Source: Desulfobulbaceae bacterium (GTDB lineage: Bacteria > Desulfobacterota > Desulfobulbia > Desulfobulbales > Desulfobulbaceae). Taken from it: a stretch of DNA of 37,845 bases. This document shows, piece by piece, positions 23,105 to 32,164 of this stretch. The notes beneath the pieces are model-generated. The model saw only the letters and a program-made list of their open reading frames with translations. It was not told the DNA's origin and did not search any database. The stretch's first letter is position 1; each line of letters starts with the position of its first letter. Location of the stretch: assembly GCA_011391865.1 (NCBI GenBank), contig JAABPV010000026.1, positions 1 through 37,845 on the forward strand. Reading direction: 5' to 3'. A program made the translations under genes and the position numbers.

Positions 23105-25957
23105 TCAGTGCTGCGTCGGCAGAAGAATGACTTCCGCCGCCTTGTCCGGCTGAAGGTATTTGGCTGCTAAGGCCGAGATCTCTTCTGTTTTGACTGCCGC
23201 GAAGTCTGATTCGATAGATAGCGGCCATTCCAGCCGCTGCGGATACCGGGACGACTTAACCAATACTGATTCCAGCCAATAGCGGTTGGTGCGCACCATG
23301 TCGCGGATGGAGGTGAGCACCGGCTCCAAGGCGCGGGTCAGCTCGTCGGCACTGATCTTGCCAGCGGCCAGCTCCTTGCCCGCCTGCTTCAGCTTTTCAG
23401 CTAGCTGCGTGGCCTGTTTTGGCTCGGCCAGCACCACGCTGCGCAGCACGCCGTAGCCGGGATCAACTGTGCTGGAGCGGTTGTAAACATAAGGCGAATA
23501 GGCCGCGCCCAACTCCTCGCGGACTTTCTTGCGCAGCCGGTCGTCCAGAACGGCAGCCAGCACGCCGAGCCGCCTAGTGCGGGCAATGTCCCAGAAATCA
23601 TCAGTAGGCCAAGCCACGGCGATCATGGCCTTGTCGCTGGCCGTGACCACATTCAAGGTCAGATTCTTGCCGGAGGGAAAGGCGATTTTTCCGCCTTCCG
23701 CCTGCTGGCCGCCCGTGCGTGGGCTGCCGAAATATTTACCCGCCAGCTTCACCGCCTGCTCTGGGTCAAAATCGCCGACCACTGAAATTTCCAGCGGCTC
23801 ATTTTTTAGAACCGGAGCCAGCCACGCCTCCAGCTCGGCCAAAGTCAGCCCCTTCAGCAGCTCCAGCGGCGCGATGCCGTAGCGCATATTGCCGCCCGCA
23901 AGGAACGGCTCGCCCTTGACCTGCATCACGCCTTCCACAGAACCAGCCAGTTGGGCGTGCATCTGCTCGGCCTTGCGCATGACCTGATCAAAAGCGTCCG
24001 CCCGGAAGGCCGGATCGTAGAGATGGGCATGAAGCAGCTGGAACAGCGGCTCAATCTCGCTGCTCAAGCCTTGGCCGTTGAACTGAAAGCTCTCCTCGTC
24101 CACCCGGAACTGCGCCCGGATTGAATACTGAGCCAGCGCGGCCTTGAGCTGATCCTGATCCAAGCCGCCGACACCGCTTTCCGGCAGCAGCATCTGCGCC
24201 AAGAGGGCGAGGCCGGTTTTCGGCTCGGACAGCTCGCCCTTGCCAAAGACGACGGAAACCTGCACCTCGTTAGGTTCAAAGCTGGTCTTCTTCAAGTTGA
24301 GCGTCAGACCGTTGCTGAACAGCACCTGCTCCGCGCCGATCTTCTCTAACGCTGTGCGCCGCTCCGCCTTGGCTTCCTCAGCAGGCGACGGCAGATAAGG
24401 AAAGACCGCCTCGGCCTGCTGCATCCACGGCGCAAGCTCCGCCGCCTGCGCCGCAGTGAAGGCGGCAAGAATCAGCTCTTCCGGCTTCTGCTCTTTGCCG
24501 CGCAGATCCGTCGTTCCGGCCACTTTGACCAAACGCCGTTCCGGCCAGAGGCTGCGGAAGACCGCGCTGACCTCGACAGCAGTCAGTTTCTCCAAGGCCG
24601 GGCCGTACAGCTCCATCTCTTGGGCTGGAGAAAGCGGCACTTCGCCTTCATTCAAGGCGTTGAGCAGCTCCGCAGCCAGCGTGTCGCTTTTCCGGCTGGC
24701 TGCGGCTTCAAGCTGCTGTTTGAGCAGGCTCGAGATTTCTTTTTTCGCCCGCTCCAGCTCCGCCTCAGCAAAATCGGCGGTCAATGCCTGCCGTAGCGCG
24801 GTGTTGAGCAAATTCAAGGCGGCCTGCCACTGGTCGGCGGCAGCCTTAGCACTTAAAGAAGAAAAGCCGAAACGGCCAAACGGTCTGCCGGAATGAAACT
24901 GCGCACTGGTCAGCGGGCTGTCCTTGCTGTTGACCAGCCGTTGCAGCCGGTAATTGAACACGGTGGACGCGACCGCCTCCTTCAGCTCGCGCAAGGCGAC
25001 CGCCTGCGTGAAGTTCTCCGGCTCCGTGTTCCACACTGAACCGACTGTGACCTTTGCATGGCCGAGATCCGGCTCGTGCTGATAAAAAGCCGCCAAGCCG
25101 CTGACTGGCAGCGTGCCCAAATCAGGACAGGCTGCCTGCTGGGCCGTCTTGGCCTTCAGCGGGCTGAACTGTCCGGCGATCAGCTTCTTGAGCAGAGCGG
25201 GATCCACGTCGCCGACAGCGGCCAGCAGCATGTTGTCAGGCCGGTACCACGTCTCATAAAACTGGCGAAGCAGGGCTGCGTCCGCCTTCTTCAGCGTTTC
25301 CTCCACGCCGATCACATCACGACGGGCCAGCAGGGTGCCTGCGAAGGACTGCTCCATGTCCGCCTTGAAGACCCGCCGTCCGGCGGAGTCACGCTCGCGC
25401 TTTTCCGCCAGAATGACTCCGCGCTCCTTGTCCACCTCCTTCGGCAGAAGCAGCGCGCCGCCCGCGTAGTCGGCCAGCACCCGCAGCCCCTCGCTGAGAG
25501 TCTCCTTGCTGCTGTTCGGCAGCATGAGCTGATACACCGTCTCGTCGTAGCTGGTGTGGGCGTTGGTGTCCGGCCCGAAGGCCATGCCGATGGATTGAAA
25601 ATAATCCACCAGCTTGCCGGGCGGATAATGGGCCGTGCCGTTGAACATCATGTGCTCCAGATAATGCGCCGCGCCGCGCTGCTCCTCGCTTTCATGCAGC
25701 GAGCCTGCGTGGATCTTTAGCTGAAGGCTAACCCGGCCTTTCGGCTCCGAGTTGGGCTGGATCACATAGCGGAGGCCGTTCTCCAATCTGCCGAAGACCA
25801 TGGCCGGATCAGGCTTCAGCTCGCTCTGGTCTTGGGGCCAGCCCTGCGTCTGGCAGAAGTACGGGGTAGACGGGGACTCTTTGGCTCCGGCATCTGTCCT
25901 GCCCCCGGACAGAATGAGGCAGGAGAGAATGAAAAAACAGATTCGCCGCAAATGCAT
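23105..25957 (-). CDS. Periplasmic M16 family zinc metalloprotease (PqqL-like)
   Basis: A 950-aa double-module M16 protease with an N-terminal signal sequence (RRICFFILSCLILSGG). The active module has the inverted zinc motif HYLEH (H98, E101, H102) in AAHYLEHMMFNGTAHYP and a downstream glutamate in GVILAEKRERD. The second module (from about residue 540) lacks the zinc motif, as expected for the inactive half. Length fits PqqL/YmxG-type enzymes. It lies 42 bp downstream of the zinc-ribbon gene, probably in the same operon. It degrades periplasmic peptides in known relatives. It is far from the peptide cluster, so I do not assign it as the leader peptidase. Confidence 0.93.
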   Translation of the reverse strand: MHLRRICFFILSCLILSGGRTDAGAKESPSTPYFCQTQGWPQDQSELKPDPAMVFGRLENGLRYVIQPNSEPKGRVSLQLKIHAGSLHESEEQRGAAHYLEHMMFNGTAHYPPGKLVDYFQSIGMAFGPDTNAHTSYDETVYQLMLPNSSKETLSEGLRVLADYAGGALLLPKEVDKERGVILAEKRERDSAGRRVFKADMEQSFAGTLLARRDVIGVEETLKKADAALLRQFYETWYRPDNMLLAAVGDVDPALLKKLIAGQFSPLKAKTAQQAACPDLGTLPVSGLAAFYQHEPDLGHAKVTVGSVWNTEPENFTQAVALRELKEAVASTVFNYRLQRLVNSKDSPLTSAQFHSGRPFGRFGFSSLSAKAAADQWQAALNLLNTALRQALTADFAEAELERAKKEISSLLKQQLEAAASRKSDTLAAELLNALNEGEVPLSPAQEMELYGPALEKLTAVEVSAVFRSLWPERRLVKVAGTTDLRGKEQKPEELILAAFTAAQAAELAPWMQQAEAVFPYLPSPAEEAKAERRTALEKIGAEQVLFSNGLTLNLKKTSFEPNEVQVSVVFGKGELSEPKTGLALLAQMLLPESGVGGLDQDQLKAALAQYSIRAQFRVDEESFQFNGQGLSSEIEPLFQLLHAHLYDPAFRADAFDQVMRKAEQMHAQLAGSVEGVMQVKGEPFLAGGNMRYGIAPLELLKGLTLAELEAWLAPVLKNEPLEISVVGDFDPEQAVKLAGKYFGSPRTGGQQAEGGKIAFPSGKNLTLNVVTASDKAMIAVAWPTDDFWDIARTRRLGVLAAVLDDRLRKKVREELGAAYSPYVYNRSSTVDPGYGVLRSVVLAEPKQATQLAEKLKQAGKELAAGKISADELTRALEPVLTSIRDMVRTNRYWLESVLVKSSRYPQRLEWPLSIESDFAAVKTEEISALAAKYLQPDKAAEVILLPTQH

Positions 25958-25999
25958 AATAAACTCTCGTTAAAGGAAAAAATATCCAGCGGCTGCCGC

Positions 26000-26620
26000 T
26001 CAGTTCTCGGTCACTGCTTTGGCGATCTGCGCGATGTCTTTTTCCGCCACAGTGACCACGCCGCCGTTTTTTTCGGTGATCTTGGCTGTTCCTGCCAAAT
26101 GCTCGACCTTGTCGGCGTAATAGGTCTGGCCGGAACGCAAGATCACCACCTGCGTCTCAGTTTTGCTTGTGATGCCGAGCGGTTTGAGGATAGCGGTTTT
26201 GAGCGCGTCCCGCCTGCTGCCCGGCAGCAGCGCGGCAGCGAGCGCAGCCAAGACAATGACCAGCACAGCCGCTCCGGCCAGCAGCACGGCTTTTCCCCGC
26301 CCTTCCCTTCCTCGCTTGGGCCTGACTTTGCCTTTCCGCACCTCGAAGAATTCATAGTCGCGGTTGTCGATCATGAATTCCTCACGTAGGCTTTTGAGGG
26401 CCGGATTGCAAACCGAACAGGTGCCGCCCGCCTCGTCAATCAAACTGCCGCAGCGTTTGCAGAGCAGCTTGGAATTCCGGCTGGAGGAGGAAAAGGCGAG
26501 ATTCTTATGCAGCGCAAAGACATTGCCGCAGTCCACGCAGCGGAGCATCTGTTTGCTGCTGATCTCCTCCGCATTCTCAATCAGATAGTATTTGCCGCAG
26601 GTTCCGCATTGAAATTTCAT
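26000..26620 (-). CDS. Zinc-ribbon single-pass membrane protein
   Basis: A 206-aa protein. The cytoplasmic part has two Cys4-type ribbons: QCGTCGKYY with RCVDCGNVF (an MJ0042-like finger) and LCKRCGS with TCSVCNP. A basic stretch (KVRPKRGREGRGK) precedes one membrane helix (AVLLAGAAVLVIVLAALAAALL). The outer part has a short beta-rich domain (TQVVILRSGQTYYADKVEHL). The ATG at 26618-26620 has GGAAGGAG upstream, which decides against the longer frame from 26656. Function is unknown; such proteins are often regulators or scaffolds. Confidence 0.8.
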   Translation of the reverse strand: MKFQCGTCGKYYLIENAEEISSKQMLRCVDCGNVFALHKNLAFSSSSRNSKLLCKRCGSLIDEAGGTCSVCNPALKSLREEFMIDNRDYEFFEVRKGKVRPKRGREGRGKAVLLAGAAVLVIVLAALAAALLPGSRRDALKTAILKPLGITSKTETQVVILRSGQTYYADKVEHLAGTAKITEKNGGVVTVAEKDIAQIAKAVTEN

Positions 26621-26664
26621 CGCTATTCTCCTTCCGAAATTTAAAAAATGCCCCATGCAGGAAC

Positions 26665-26814
26665 TTACTGACGCACCAGCTCGATCCAGTTTTTAGTAAA
26701 CTTTAGAGTATCTTTCCATTTTCCTTCCGCATACACACTGAAACACCAGATGCTAAACAATGGAAGAAGCAGGCTGGCAGCCAGAGAGATCCATTTGCTG
26801 AATTTATTGTTCAT
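26665..26814 (-). CDS. Small membrane protein, 49 aa
   Basis: A 49-codon frame whose ATG overlaps the stop of the GT-C gene (ATGA at 26811-26814), so translation is probably coupled. The peptide begins MNNKFSKWISLAASLLLPLF, has one hydrophobic helix (ISLAASLLLPLFSIWCFSVY) and a short charged tail ending WIELVRQ. It resembles small membrane partners of larger membrane proteins. No family is recognised. The next gene starts 45 bp on. Confidence 0.65.
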   Translation of the reverse strand: MNNKFSKWISLAASLLLPLFSIWCFSVYAEGKWKDTLKFTKNWIELVRQ

Positions 26815-28664
26815 TTAGAATGTTTTTTAACAAGTTTATACACGCCTCTCCCTAAAGGCTCAATTCTCTTTGCTGTCAAGTCATCCGCCAGCAGCTGTTT
26901 CGCGCTCGTCTTTTGAATATGGTCAGGAAAATAAAGGTATCGAGAGCCATATTTTTGCATGGCCGCTGCGAAACCATCTCGTCGGTCATCAGGATAAAGT
27001 ATTCGCCGAGTGAAACCGGGGCCGTACAAAGGATAAAAAGCATCATCGCCTTCCGCCATAAAAAGCACAAGTTCTCCAGCAGGAAGGCGCTCATCAAGCG
27101 ATTTCTGCTTCACAACACCGCCGAGATGGAGCGCACGCTCACTTACCGGTATCTGCATGAAAGCAAGCCATTCCTCTGGTCTGGCGTATCCATTCCCCAA
27201 GATACTGAGACCATTCAGCGCAGTAGCGGCAAAAGCCAGAAAAACCATAGCAAATCGTGCTGAAACCAGCAGTCTTTGATGCCGAACAGTCACACTAAAT
27301 GCTAATGCGGCCAATGCTGGAAACCACTGCGCAAACCTCATATTCCAAAGATCAGGAGTGACCCATCCAAACAGCAAAAGAAGGGATGTCAGGAAAGACA
27401 ATGCTGTCCAACGAAATCGCTGATTGACAAATATTCCCCAAAGGAAACAGCCTGCGCCGCAGGAAAAAACAAACCAGCCCCAGCCAGCCATCGAAGGCAG
27501 GTCAGGATTGCAAGGGCCTCCTAAATCATAAATTTTCTTTGCCCAGAGCCATTGCCAGTTCTCTGCGGCGGAAGCAAGGCTGAATGCGCCCTGCTGTCCT
27601 CCTCCGCCATCTGCGGCGGCCACCGCACGCACTGTGGTTGGATAGAAAGGGTTACCGAAACGGATCCAATTACGCGCATACCAGTAACTGCCAACCAGCA
27701 GCGCGGCAGCTACAAGCGCGGATGTCCAGCGTGAGATTTTGAATCGACGGAAACATCTGAGATCTGTTTTTGAGAATCCAGCAAATCCAAGCCAAAGCAG
27801 CCCCGGCAGGATAAAACCCATAGTAGGTTTGATGCCAATACCAAGGCAGACAGCCAGAAAGGTCAGCAGCCACCGTCGGCCAGCGAGCCGACGGCTTACC
27901 GGTTTTGTCCAGATGGCCGCTAAATAAAGATATAAGGCCGCAACAGCGATATCGTTTTTGGAGCTGGTTGCGTTGAGGGCCAAAGCGGGAGTGAACGCAA
28001 ACAGAAAGGAGCACCACGCAGCGGTCAGCCGCTGCAAGCCAAGGTTTCGGCCAATGACAAAAACTGCTGCAATAGCCATCATGAAAAATGGAACACCTGC
28101 TGCCTCAACCACTGCATCATGATGCGGAAAGACAGCCCACCATGTTTGAATCAGCTCAAATCCTGCTGGCCAGTAAACCCGCTTGACCGGCAGATGCGGC
28201 ACAGTGAGTGTGCCGCTTTGCACCCATTCGGCAACGCGAGGCAGATGATATGTGTTGGCATCATGAATATAGGGCGGCAAAAACCAGACGTGCGCCGCCA
28301 TGCGAGCCATAAGGAAAAGGAATGTTGTCAGCAGCAGTCCTGTTTGCAAAGGCCGCCGGGCTGCCGCAGTCTTAAAGACAATCAGCATCCGCAGGAGTCG
28401 TTGCGCTGCTTTCCGAAGATCCTGCCGACCAAACAGCGCAATGCCCGTCCAGCCGAAAACAGCAAGCACAGCGAGGCTGTCTGCGGTCAGATGTCCGGCA
28501 AGGCCCATCAGCATGACCGTGCTGCTGATGAAAAGCAGCTTCAAAAGGAGCAGTCCGATCAAGTCCGCTATGAGTCCGATGCCGCGCACCCTTCTCCAGG
28601 CGATCAAAGCCAGCATCCAGAGAAAGGCGGACGTGAATCCCCATTTACATAGAATAACTATCAT
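26811..28664 (-). CDS. Multi-pass membrane protein, probable GT-C-type glycosyltransferase
   Basis: A 617-aa protein with roughly 11-13 hydrophobic segments. A periplasmic loop after the third or fourth segment reads PPYIHDANTYHLPRVAEWV, with the acidic residue and Tyr/His pattern found in PMT/ArnT-like GT-C enzymes, followed by KRVYWPAGFELIQTWW. The C-terminal soluble part has GDDAFYPLYGPGFTRRILYP. GT-C enzymes use polyprenyl-phosphate sugars. The donor and acceptor are unknown. The ATG lies 1 bp past the trmFO stop, so the two are in one operon. The family assignment rests on general layout, not a strong motif. Confidence 0.65.
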   Translation of the reverse strand: MIVILCKWGFTSAFLWMLALIAWRRVRGIGLIADLIGLLLLKLLFISSTVMLMGLAGHLTADSLAVLAVFGWTGIALFGRQDLRKAAQRLLRMLIVFKTAAARRPLQTGLLLTTFLFLMARMAAHVWFLPPYIHDANTYHLPRVAEWVQSGTLTVPHLPVKRVYWPAGFELIQTWWAVFPHHDAVVEAAGVPFFMMAIAAVFVIGRNLGLQRLTAAWCSFLFAFTPALALNATSSKNDIAVAALYLYLAAIWTKPVSRRLAGRRWLLTFLAVCLGIGIKPTMGFILPGLLWLGFAGFSKTDLRCFRRFKISRWTSALVAAALLVGSYWYARNWIRFGNPFYPTTVRAVAAADGGGGQQGAFSLASAAENWQWLWAKKIYDLGGPCNPDLPSMAGWGWFVFSCGAGCFLWGIFVNQRFRWTALSFLTSLLLLFGWVTPDLWNMRFAQWFPALAALAFSVTVRHQRLLVSARFAMVFLAFAATALNGLSILGNGYARPEEWLAFMQIPVSERALHLGGVVKQKSLDERLPAGELVLFMAEGDDAFYPLYGPGFTRRILYPDDRRDGFAAAMQKYGSRYLYFPDHIQKTSAKQLLADDLTAKRIEPLGRGVYKLVKKHSK

Positions 28665-28665
28665 G

Positions 28666-29985
28666 TTAAACGAGAGACTCCTGTTTCCACTCCTCGATCA
28701 GCCGCAGAGCCAGCTCGGCCCGCTGGCCGCCCCGGTCTTTCTTGCGCACCCTGCCCAGCAGCGGCGGAAAAAGGCCGAAGTTGACATTCGAGGGCTGGAA
28801 ATGAGCCGGATCGATTTCCGTCAGATGGCGGATCAACGCGCCAAGGGCAGTGCCAGCGGGCGGCGCGACCATTGCTTGCCCCTGCGCCAAGCGGGCGGCG
28901 TTTATGCCTGCGAGCAGGCCCATCGCCGTTGACTCCACATAACCTTCCACACCAGAGAGCTGTCCGGCAAGGAAAAGGCCGGGCCGCTTTTTCATCTGCA
29001 AGAACTGGTCGAGCAAGACTGGAGCGCAGATAAAGGTGTTGCGGTGGATGGAGCCGAGTCGGACAAACTCCGCCTGCTCTAAGCCTGGAATGCTGCGGAA
29101 GACCCGCTGCTGCTCGGCATAGGTCAGCTTGGTCTGGAAGCCGACGAGATTGTACGAAGTGCCGTCGAGGTTCTCGGCCCGCAGCTGGACAACCGCGTGC
29201 GGCTCCCTGCCAGTACGCGGATCAGCCAAGCCGACCGGCTTCATCGGCCCGAAGCGCAGGGTGTCCTTGCCACGTGCGCACATCACCTCAATCGGCAGGC
29301 AGCCCTCAAAATACTTCGGTTCCTCAAAGGCCTTCAGCGGCACGGTTTGGGCATTGCCCAGCAGCTCAATGAAGGCGTTGTACTCCGCCTCGTCCATCGG
29401 GCAGTTGAGGTAATCGCCCGGCGTGTCGTCATCCCAGCGCGATTTGCGGTAGATCCGCTCCATATTGAGCGAGTCCGCCGCCACAATCGGGGCGATGGCA
29501 TCATAAAAGGCGAGGTGCTTTTCCCCGGTCAGGGCGATCAGACTGGCGGTCATGGCCTCCGAGGTCAGCGGCCCGGTGGCGAGAATCAGCGGCCTGTCCG
29601 TCTCCGGCAGGGCTGTGACTTCCTCGCGGATGACGGTGATGCGCGGATGCGCGTCCATGACCCTGGTCAGATATGCAGCGAATTGCTGCCGGTCAACTGC
29701 CAAGGCTGTGCCTGCCGGAACAGCGCTGCCCTCCGCCGCCCGTATGGTCAAGGAATACAGCCGCCGCATCTCCTCCTTCAGCAGGCCGACCGCTGTGTCC
29801 GGCGCATTGGAGCGCAGGGAGTTGGAGCAGACCAGCTCGCCGAGCAGCTCGGACTCGTGCGCCGGACTGAAGCGCGTCGGCTTCATCTCGTATAATTCCA
29901 CGTGGCAGCCGCGCCGCGCCGCCTGCCAGGCCGCCTCGCAGCCAGCCAGCCCGCCGCCGATGATTTGAATTGCTGCTGTTGTCAT
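28666..29985 (-). CDS. trmFO: tRNA (uracil-54-C5)-methyltransferase, folate/FAD-dependent
   Basis: A 439-aa flavoprotein that makes ribothymidine at tRNA position 54 using methylenetetrahydrofolate. The FAD-binding start is QIIGGGLAGCEAAWQAARRG. The catalytic-cysteine region is LVCSNSLRSNAPDTAVGLLK, and a second conserved cysteine lies in EVMCARGKDTLRFGPMKPVG. SGVEGYVESTAMGLLAGINA near the C-terminus is also diagnostic. The ATG at 29983-29985 gives the normal N-terminus; the longer frame overlaps the upstream gene. It follows the DUF3616-like gene by 7 bp. Confidence 0.95.
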   Translation of the reverse strand: MTTAAIQIIGGGLAGCEAAWQAARRGCHVELYEMKPTRFSPAHESELLGELVCSNSLRSNAPDTAVGLLKEEMRRLYSLTIRAAEGSAVPAGTALAVDRQQFAAYLTRVMDAHPRITVIREEVTALPETDRPLILATGPLTSEAMTASLIALTGEKHLAFYDAIAPIVAADSLNMERIYRKSRWDDDTPGDYLNCPMDEAEYNAFIELLGNAQTVPLKAFEEPKYFEGCLPIEVMCARGKDTLRFGPMKPVGLADPRTGREPHAVVQLRAENLDGTSYNLVGFQTKLTYAEQQRVFRSIPGLEQAEFVRLGSIHRNTFICAPVLLDQFLQMKKRPGLFLAGQLSGVEGYVESTAMGLLAGINAARLAQGQAMVAPPAGTALGALIRHLTEIDPAHFQPSNVNFGLFPPLLGRVRKKDRGGQRAELALRLIEEWKQESLV

Positions 29986-29992
29986 GAAAGAA

Positions 29993-30964
29993 TCAGTCCT
30001 TCCGCCTGCTGAGGCTGACGCGTTGCAGCAGGCGGTTCTGGTCTTTGGCACCGTCATAGGCAATGACAAGCTGCCAGCTGTCGTTCTGCTCTTCGAGCAC
30101 AGTCAAGCCCTCGGCCTTGGAGTCCTTGTCCGGCGGCGTAATTTCGCTGAGCAGGCGCAGTCTGCCTATATCCTCAGGCTTGCGGTCGTCGCCGGGCACA
30201 GTGTCCTTGCCGTCCCAGTGATAGATTTGATACGAATCTGTCCCGTCGCCGACCGGCCCGGCCAAGATCAGAAAGCCGTCAGACACAGCGGCAAGATCGC
30301 GGATGCCCCGTCCGCCAAGCCGGACATAGAGCAGCTCGTACTTGTCCGGCTCCTCCCAGCGCAGCCGCAGCACCGGGACGTAGTTGTCCCGGAAGACCGG
30401 CCCCCGGAAGCCGACATGCAGCCAGCCGTCCTTGATAGCCAAACCCTCAATGTCAACGCCGTTCTCCTTGCTGGGGATGTCGCAGAAGGCTTTCAAGGCC
30501 GGATCGTTCCTGATGATGCTGCGCAGGCTGATCCTGTCTTTGGCCAGTGCCTTGCCGTCTTCATTCAGCCGCAGGCGGAAGAGCCAGTCCCGGCTGGCCT
30601 CGTCTTCGATCTTGTCTTGATGAAAGGTCTCGCGGTTTTTCTTCCAACTGCTGTCGTCTTTGACCTTCTTCCGTCTTGAGGAGTGCGAGCCGACCACATA
30701 GACGAGATTGCCTTCCGCGCAGATGCCTTCGACATCCAGCTCCTTCCCTTCCCCGTGCATCAGGAGAATGCTGTCCGCGACCGCGCAGCTGCCGTCAGCG
30801 TTCATCTTGAGCAGCTGAATGCGGTTCTCGTCCTTTTCCTTCCCTGTCCCCTCGTCCGCGCCGATGATCAGGAACGAGCGGAACTTCGCAACTGCGCTCA
30901 CATGCTCCAGCGCAAGAATGTCGCCTGAGATGCTGATGAACAAAAGAAGTGCCATAGCTGTCAT
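29993..30964 (-). CDS. DUF3616-like exported protein
   Basis: A 323-aa protein with an N-terminal hydrophobic segment (MTAMALLLFISISGDILA), likely a signal peptide. The body is beta-rich with repeated blades: FLIIGADEGTG, DVEGICAEGNLVYVVGSHS, VDIEGLAIKDGWLHVGFRGP and IRDLAAVSDGFLILAGPVGDG. The GL/GI-A-x-x-G repeats and the overall pattern resemble DUF3616 propeller proteins. GGGAGGA lies 7 nt before the ATG. It is the first gene of the trmFO operon. Function is unknown. Confidence 0.7.
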   Translation of the reverse strand: MTAMALLLFISISGDILALEHVSAVAKFRSFLIIGADEGTGKEKDENRIQLLKMNADGSCAVADSILLMHGEGKELDVEGICAEGNLVYVVGSHSSRRKKVKDDSSWKKNRETFHQDKIEDEASRDWLFRLRLNEDGKALAKDRISLRSIIRNDPALKAFCDIPSKENGVDIEGLAIKDGWLHVGFRGPVFRDNYVPVLRLRWEEPDKYELLYVRLGGRGIRDLAAVSDGFLILAGPVGDGTDSYQIYHWDGKDTVPGDDRKPEDIGRLRLLSEITPPDKDSKAEGLTVLEEQNDSWQLVIAYDGAKDQNRLLQRVSLSRRKD

Positions 30965-31026
30965 GCCGCAGTCCTCCCTCAAAAGGTGAAGCCCAAGCAT
31001 CGGGCTGTCTGTTCCAGCTTCCTATG

Positions 31027-31080
31027 AAAACACAGCTTGTTTGCGCCGTCAACAGCAAATGCCGCAGGGCTGTGTTTTTT
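31027..31080. terminator. Hairpin with T-runs on both strands
   Basis: AAAACACAGC (31027-31036) and GCTGTGTTTT (31069-31078) are perfect complements and continue into TTTTTT on the plus strand. An inner TTTGC/GCAAA stem is also possible. A terminator-like structure between divergent genes is unexpected and may mark a short RNA or a leader element. Confidence 0.5.
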
Positions 31081-31174
31081 GCCGCCAATGCCCAAGCGCG
31101 GCCGCCGCGCGGCATGAACATGTTGACAAGCTGCGGCTGGAGCAGGATAATTTGCTAATCTCTTTTTCCGTGCG

Positions 31175-31292
31175 CACGAAACCATGCATTCGTGCTATCT
31201 CTGAGCATGCTCAGAGCCGGACGCTGACCATGCTCAGGGGTGGACTCTGAGCATGCTCACGATGCACGCGCGACCATGCTGACAGACAGATC
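31175..31292. repeat. Palindromic array, 23-bp period, five units
   Basis: CATGC occurs at 31183, 31206, 31229, 31252 and 31275, exactly 23 bp apart. Dyad centres are 31184.5 (CACGAA...TTCGTG arms), 31207.5 (CTGAGCATGCTCAG, perfect), 31230.5, 31253.5 and 31276.5 (degenerate). The first unit has different arms but keeps symmetry at the same phase. Confidence 0.8.
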
Positions 31293-31411
31293 TCTTCTTG
31301 CCTCGCTGCAACAACAATGGGAATCAATAATCAGTCCACGCAGGAGCACGCGCGGGAAGGCGAAGGGCTGGAGAAGGCTTTCCGTATGATGCTGCGGCAG
31401 AGGAAGGCGGC

Positions 31412-32164
31412 GTGAGCCAAGCGGCTGTCTGCGTCGTCGGCGACATCCACGGCTGCGCCAGTGCGCTAGCGGCATTGCTGCCTTTGCTTGAGGGACGGGC
31501 GGAGTCCTTTGTTTTTCTCGGCGACTACATCGACCGAGGGCCGGACTCGAAAGGGGTGATTGATCTGCTGCTCGACTTCCGCAGGCGGCAGCCGCGCACG
31601 GTCTTTCTGATGGGCAACCACGAGCTGATGCTGCTGGATTTCCTTGCCGGGCAGGACAGCAGCTCGTTCCTGCACGCGGGCGGCGAGGCGACGCTGGCCA
31701 GCTACGGCCTGCCGCCGGACGCAGGCCCGGACGCGCTGCGGACGCGGCTGCCACCGGAGCACCTGGCCTTTCTCAACGGCCTGTCCATGCTCTGGGAAAA
31801 TGAGCACTGCATCTGCGTCCATGCGGGCTTGGAGCCGGGCGTGCATCTCAGTCGTCAGACCGCAGGCTGCTGCCTCTGGGTGCGGGATGAGTTCATCCGC
31901 AGTCGGCACGGCTTTGACAAGACGGTGGTCTTCGGCCACACGCCCTTTGTCAAGCCGCTGGTGCAGCGCGACAAGATCGGCATCGACACCGGCGCGGTCT
32001 ATGGCGGCAGACTGACCGCGCTGCTCCTGCCGCAGCGCGAGTTCATCTCTGTGCCCAGCCAGAGGTACTCATACCGGCCAGAATTCTCTGGCGATCAGAA
32101 TGGCCAGTTCCAATGCGGGGCAATCAGCTTGGCTGTGGGCAAGCTGCTCCGCCTTTTCCGCTGA
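31412..32164 (+). CDS. PPP-family metallophosphatase (Ser/Thr phosphatase or ApaH-like)
   Basis: A 250-aa enzyme with all PPP metal motifs: GDIHG (residues 10-14), GDYIDRGPDS, GNHELMLLD, CVHAGLEPG and VFGHTPF. Such enzymes remove phosphate from proteins or cleave dinucleoside polyphosphates with two metal ions; which applies is not decidable here. The start is GTG at 31412 with GAGGAAGG just upstream. It is the only clear plus-strand gene. Its last 32 codons overlap the end of the deacetylase gene tail to tail (32069-32164). The usual domain ends near EFISVPSQRY, so the overlapped tail may be a non-essential extension. Confidence 0.9.
   Translation: MSQAAVCVVGDIHGCASALAALLPLLEGRAESFVFLGDYIDRGPDSKGVIDLLLDFRRRQPRTVFLMGNHELMLLDFLAGQDSSSFLHAGGEATLASYGLPPDAGPDALRTRLPPEHLAFLNGLSMLWENEHCICVHAGLEPGVHLSRQTAGCCLWVRDEFIRSRHGFDKTVVFGHTPFVKPLVQRDKIGIDTGAVYGGRLTALLLPQREFISVPSQRYSYRPEFSGDQNGQFQCGAISLAVGKLLRLFR

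Larger units (their letters stand above)
30965..31411. other. Divergent intergenic region
   Basis: This gap lies between the minus-strand DUF3616-like gene and the plus-strand phosphatase. It holds a hairpin at 31027-31078 and a 23-bp-period palindrome array at 31175-31292. I see no gene in it; small frames here lack ribosome sites. Confidence 0.6.

Noticed and set aside
23105..25957. M16 protease as leader peptidase of the peptide cluster
   Set aside because: It is over 10 kb away in an envelope operon and carries no sign of co-regulation, so the link is unsupported.
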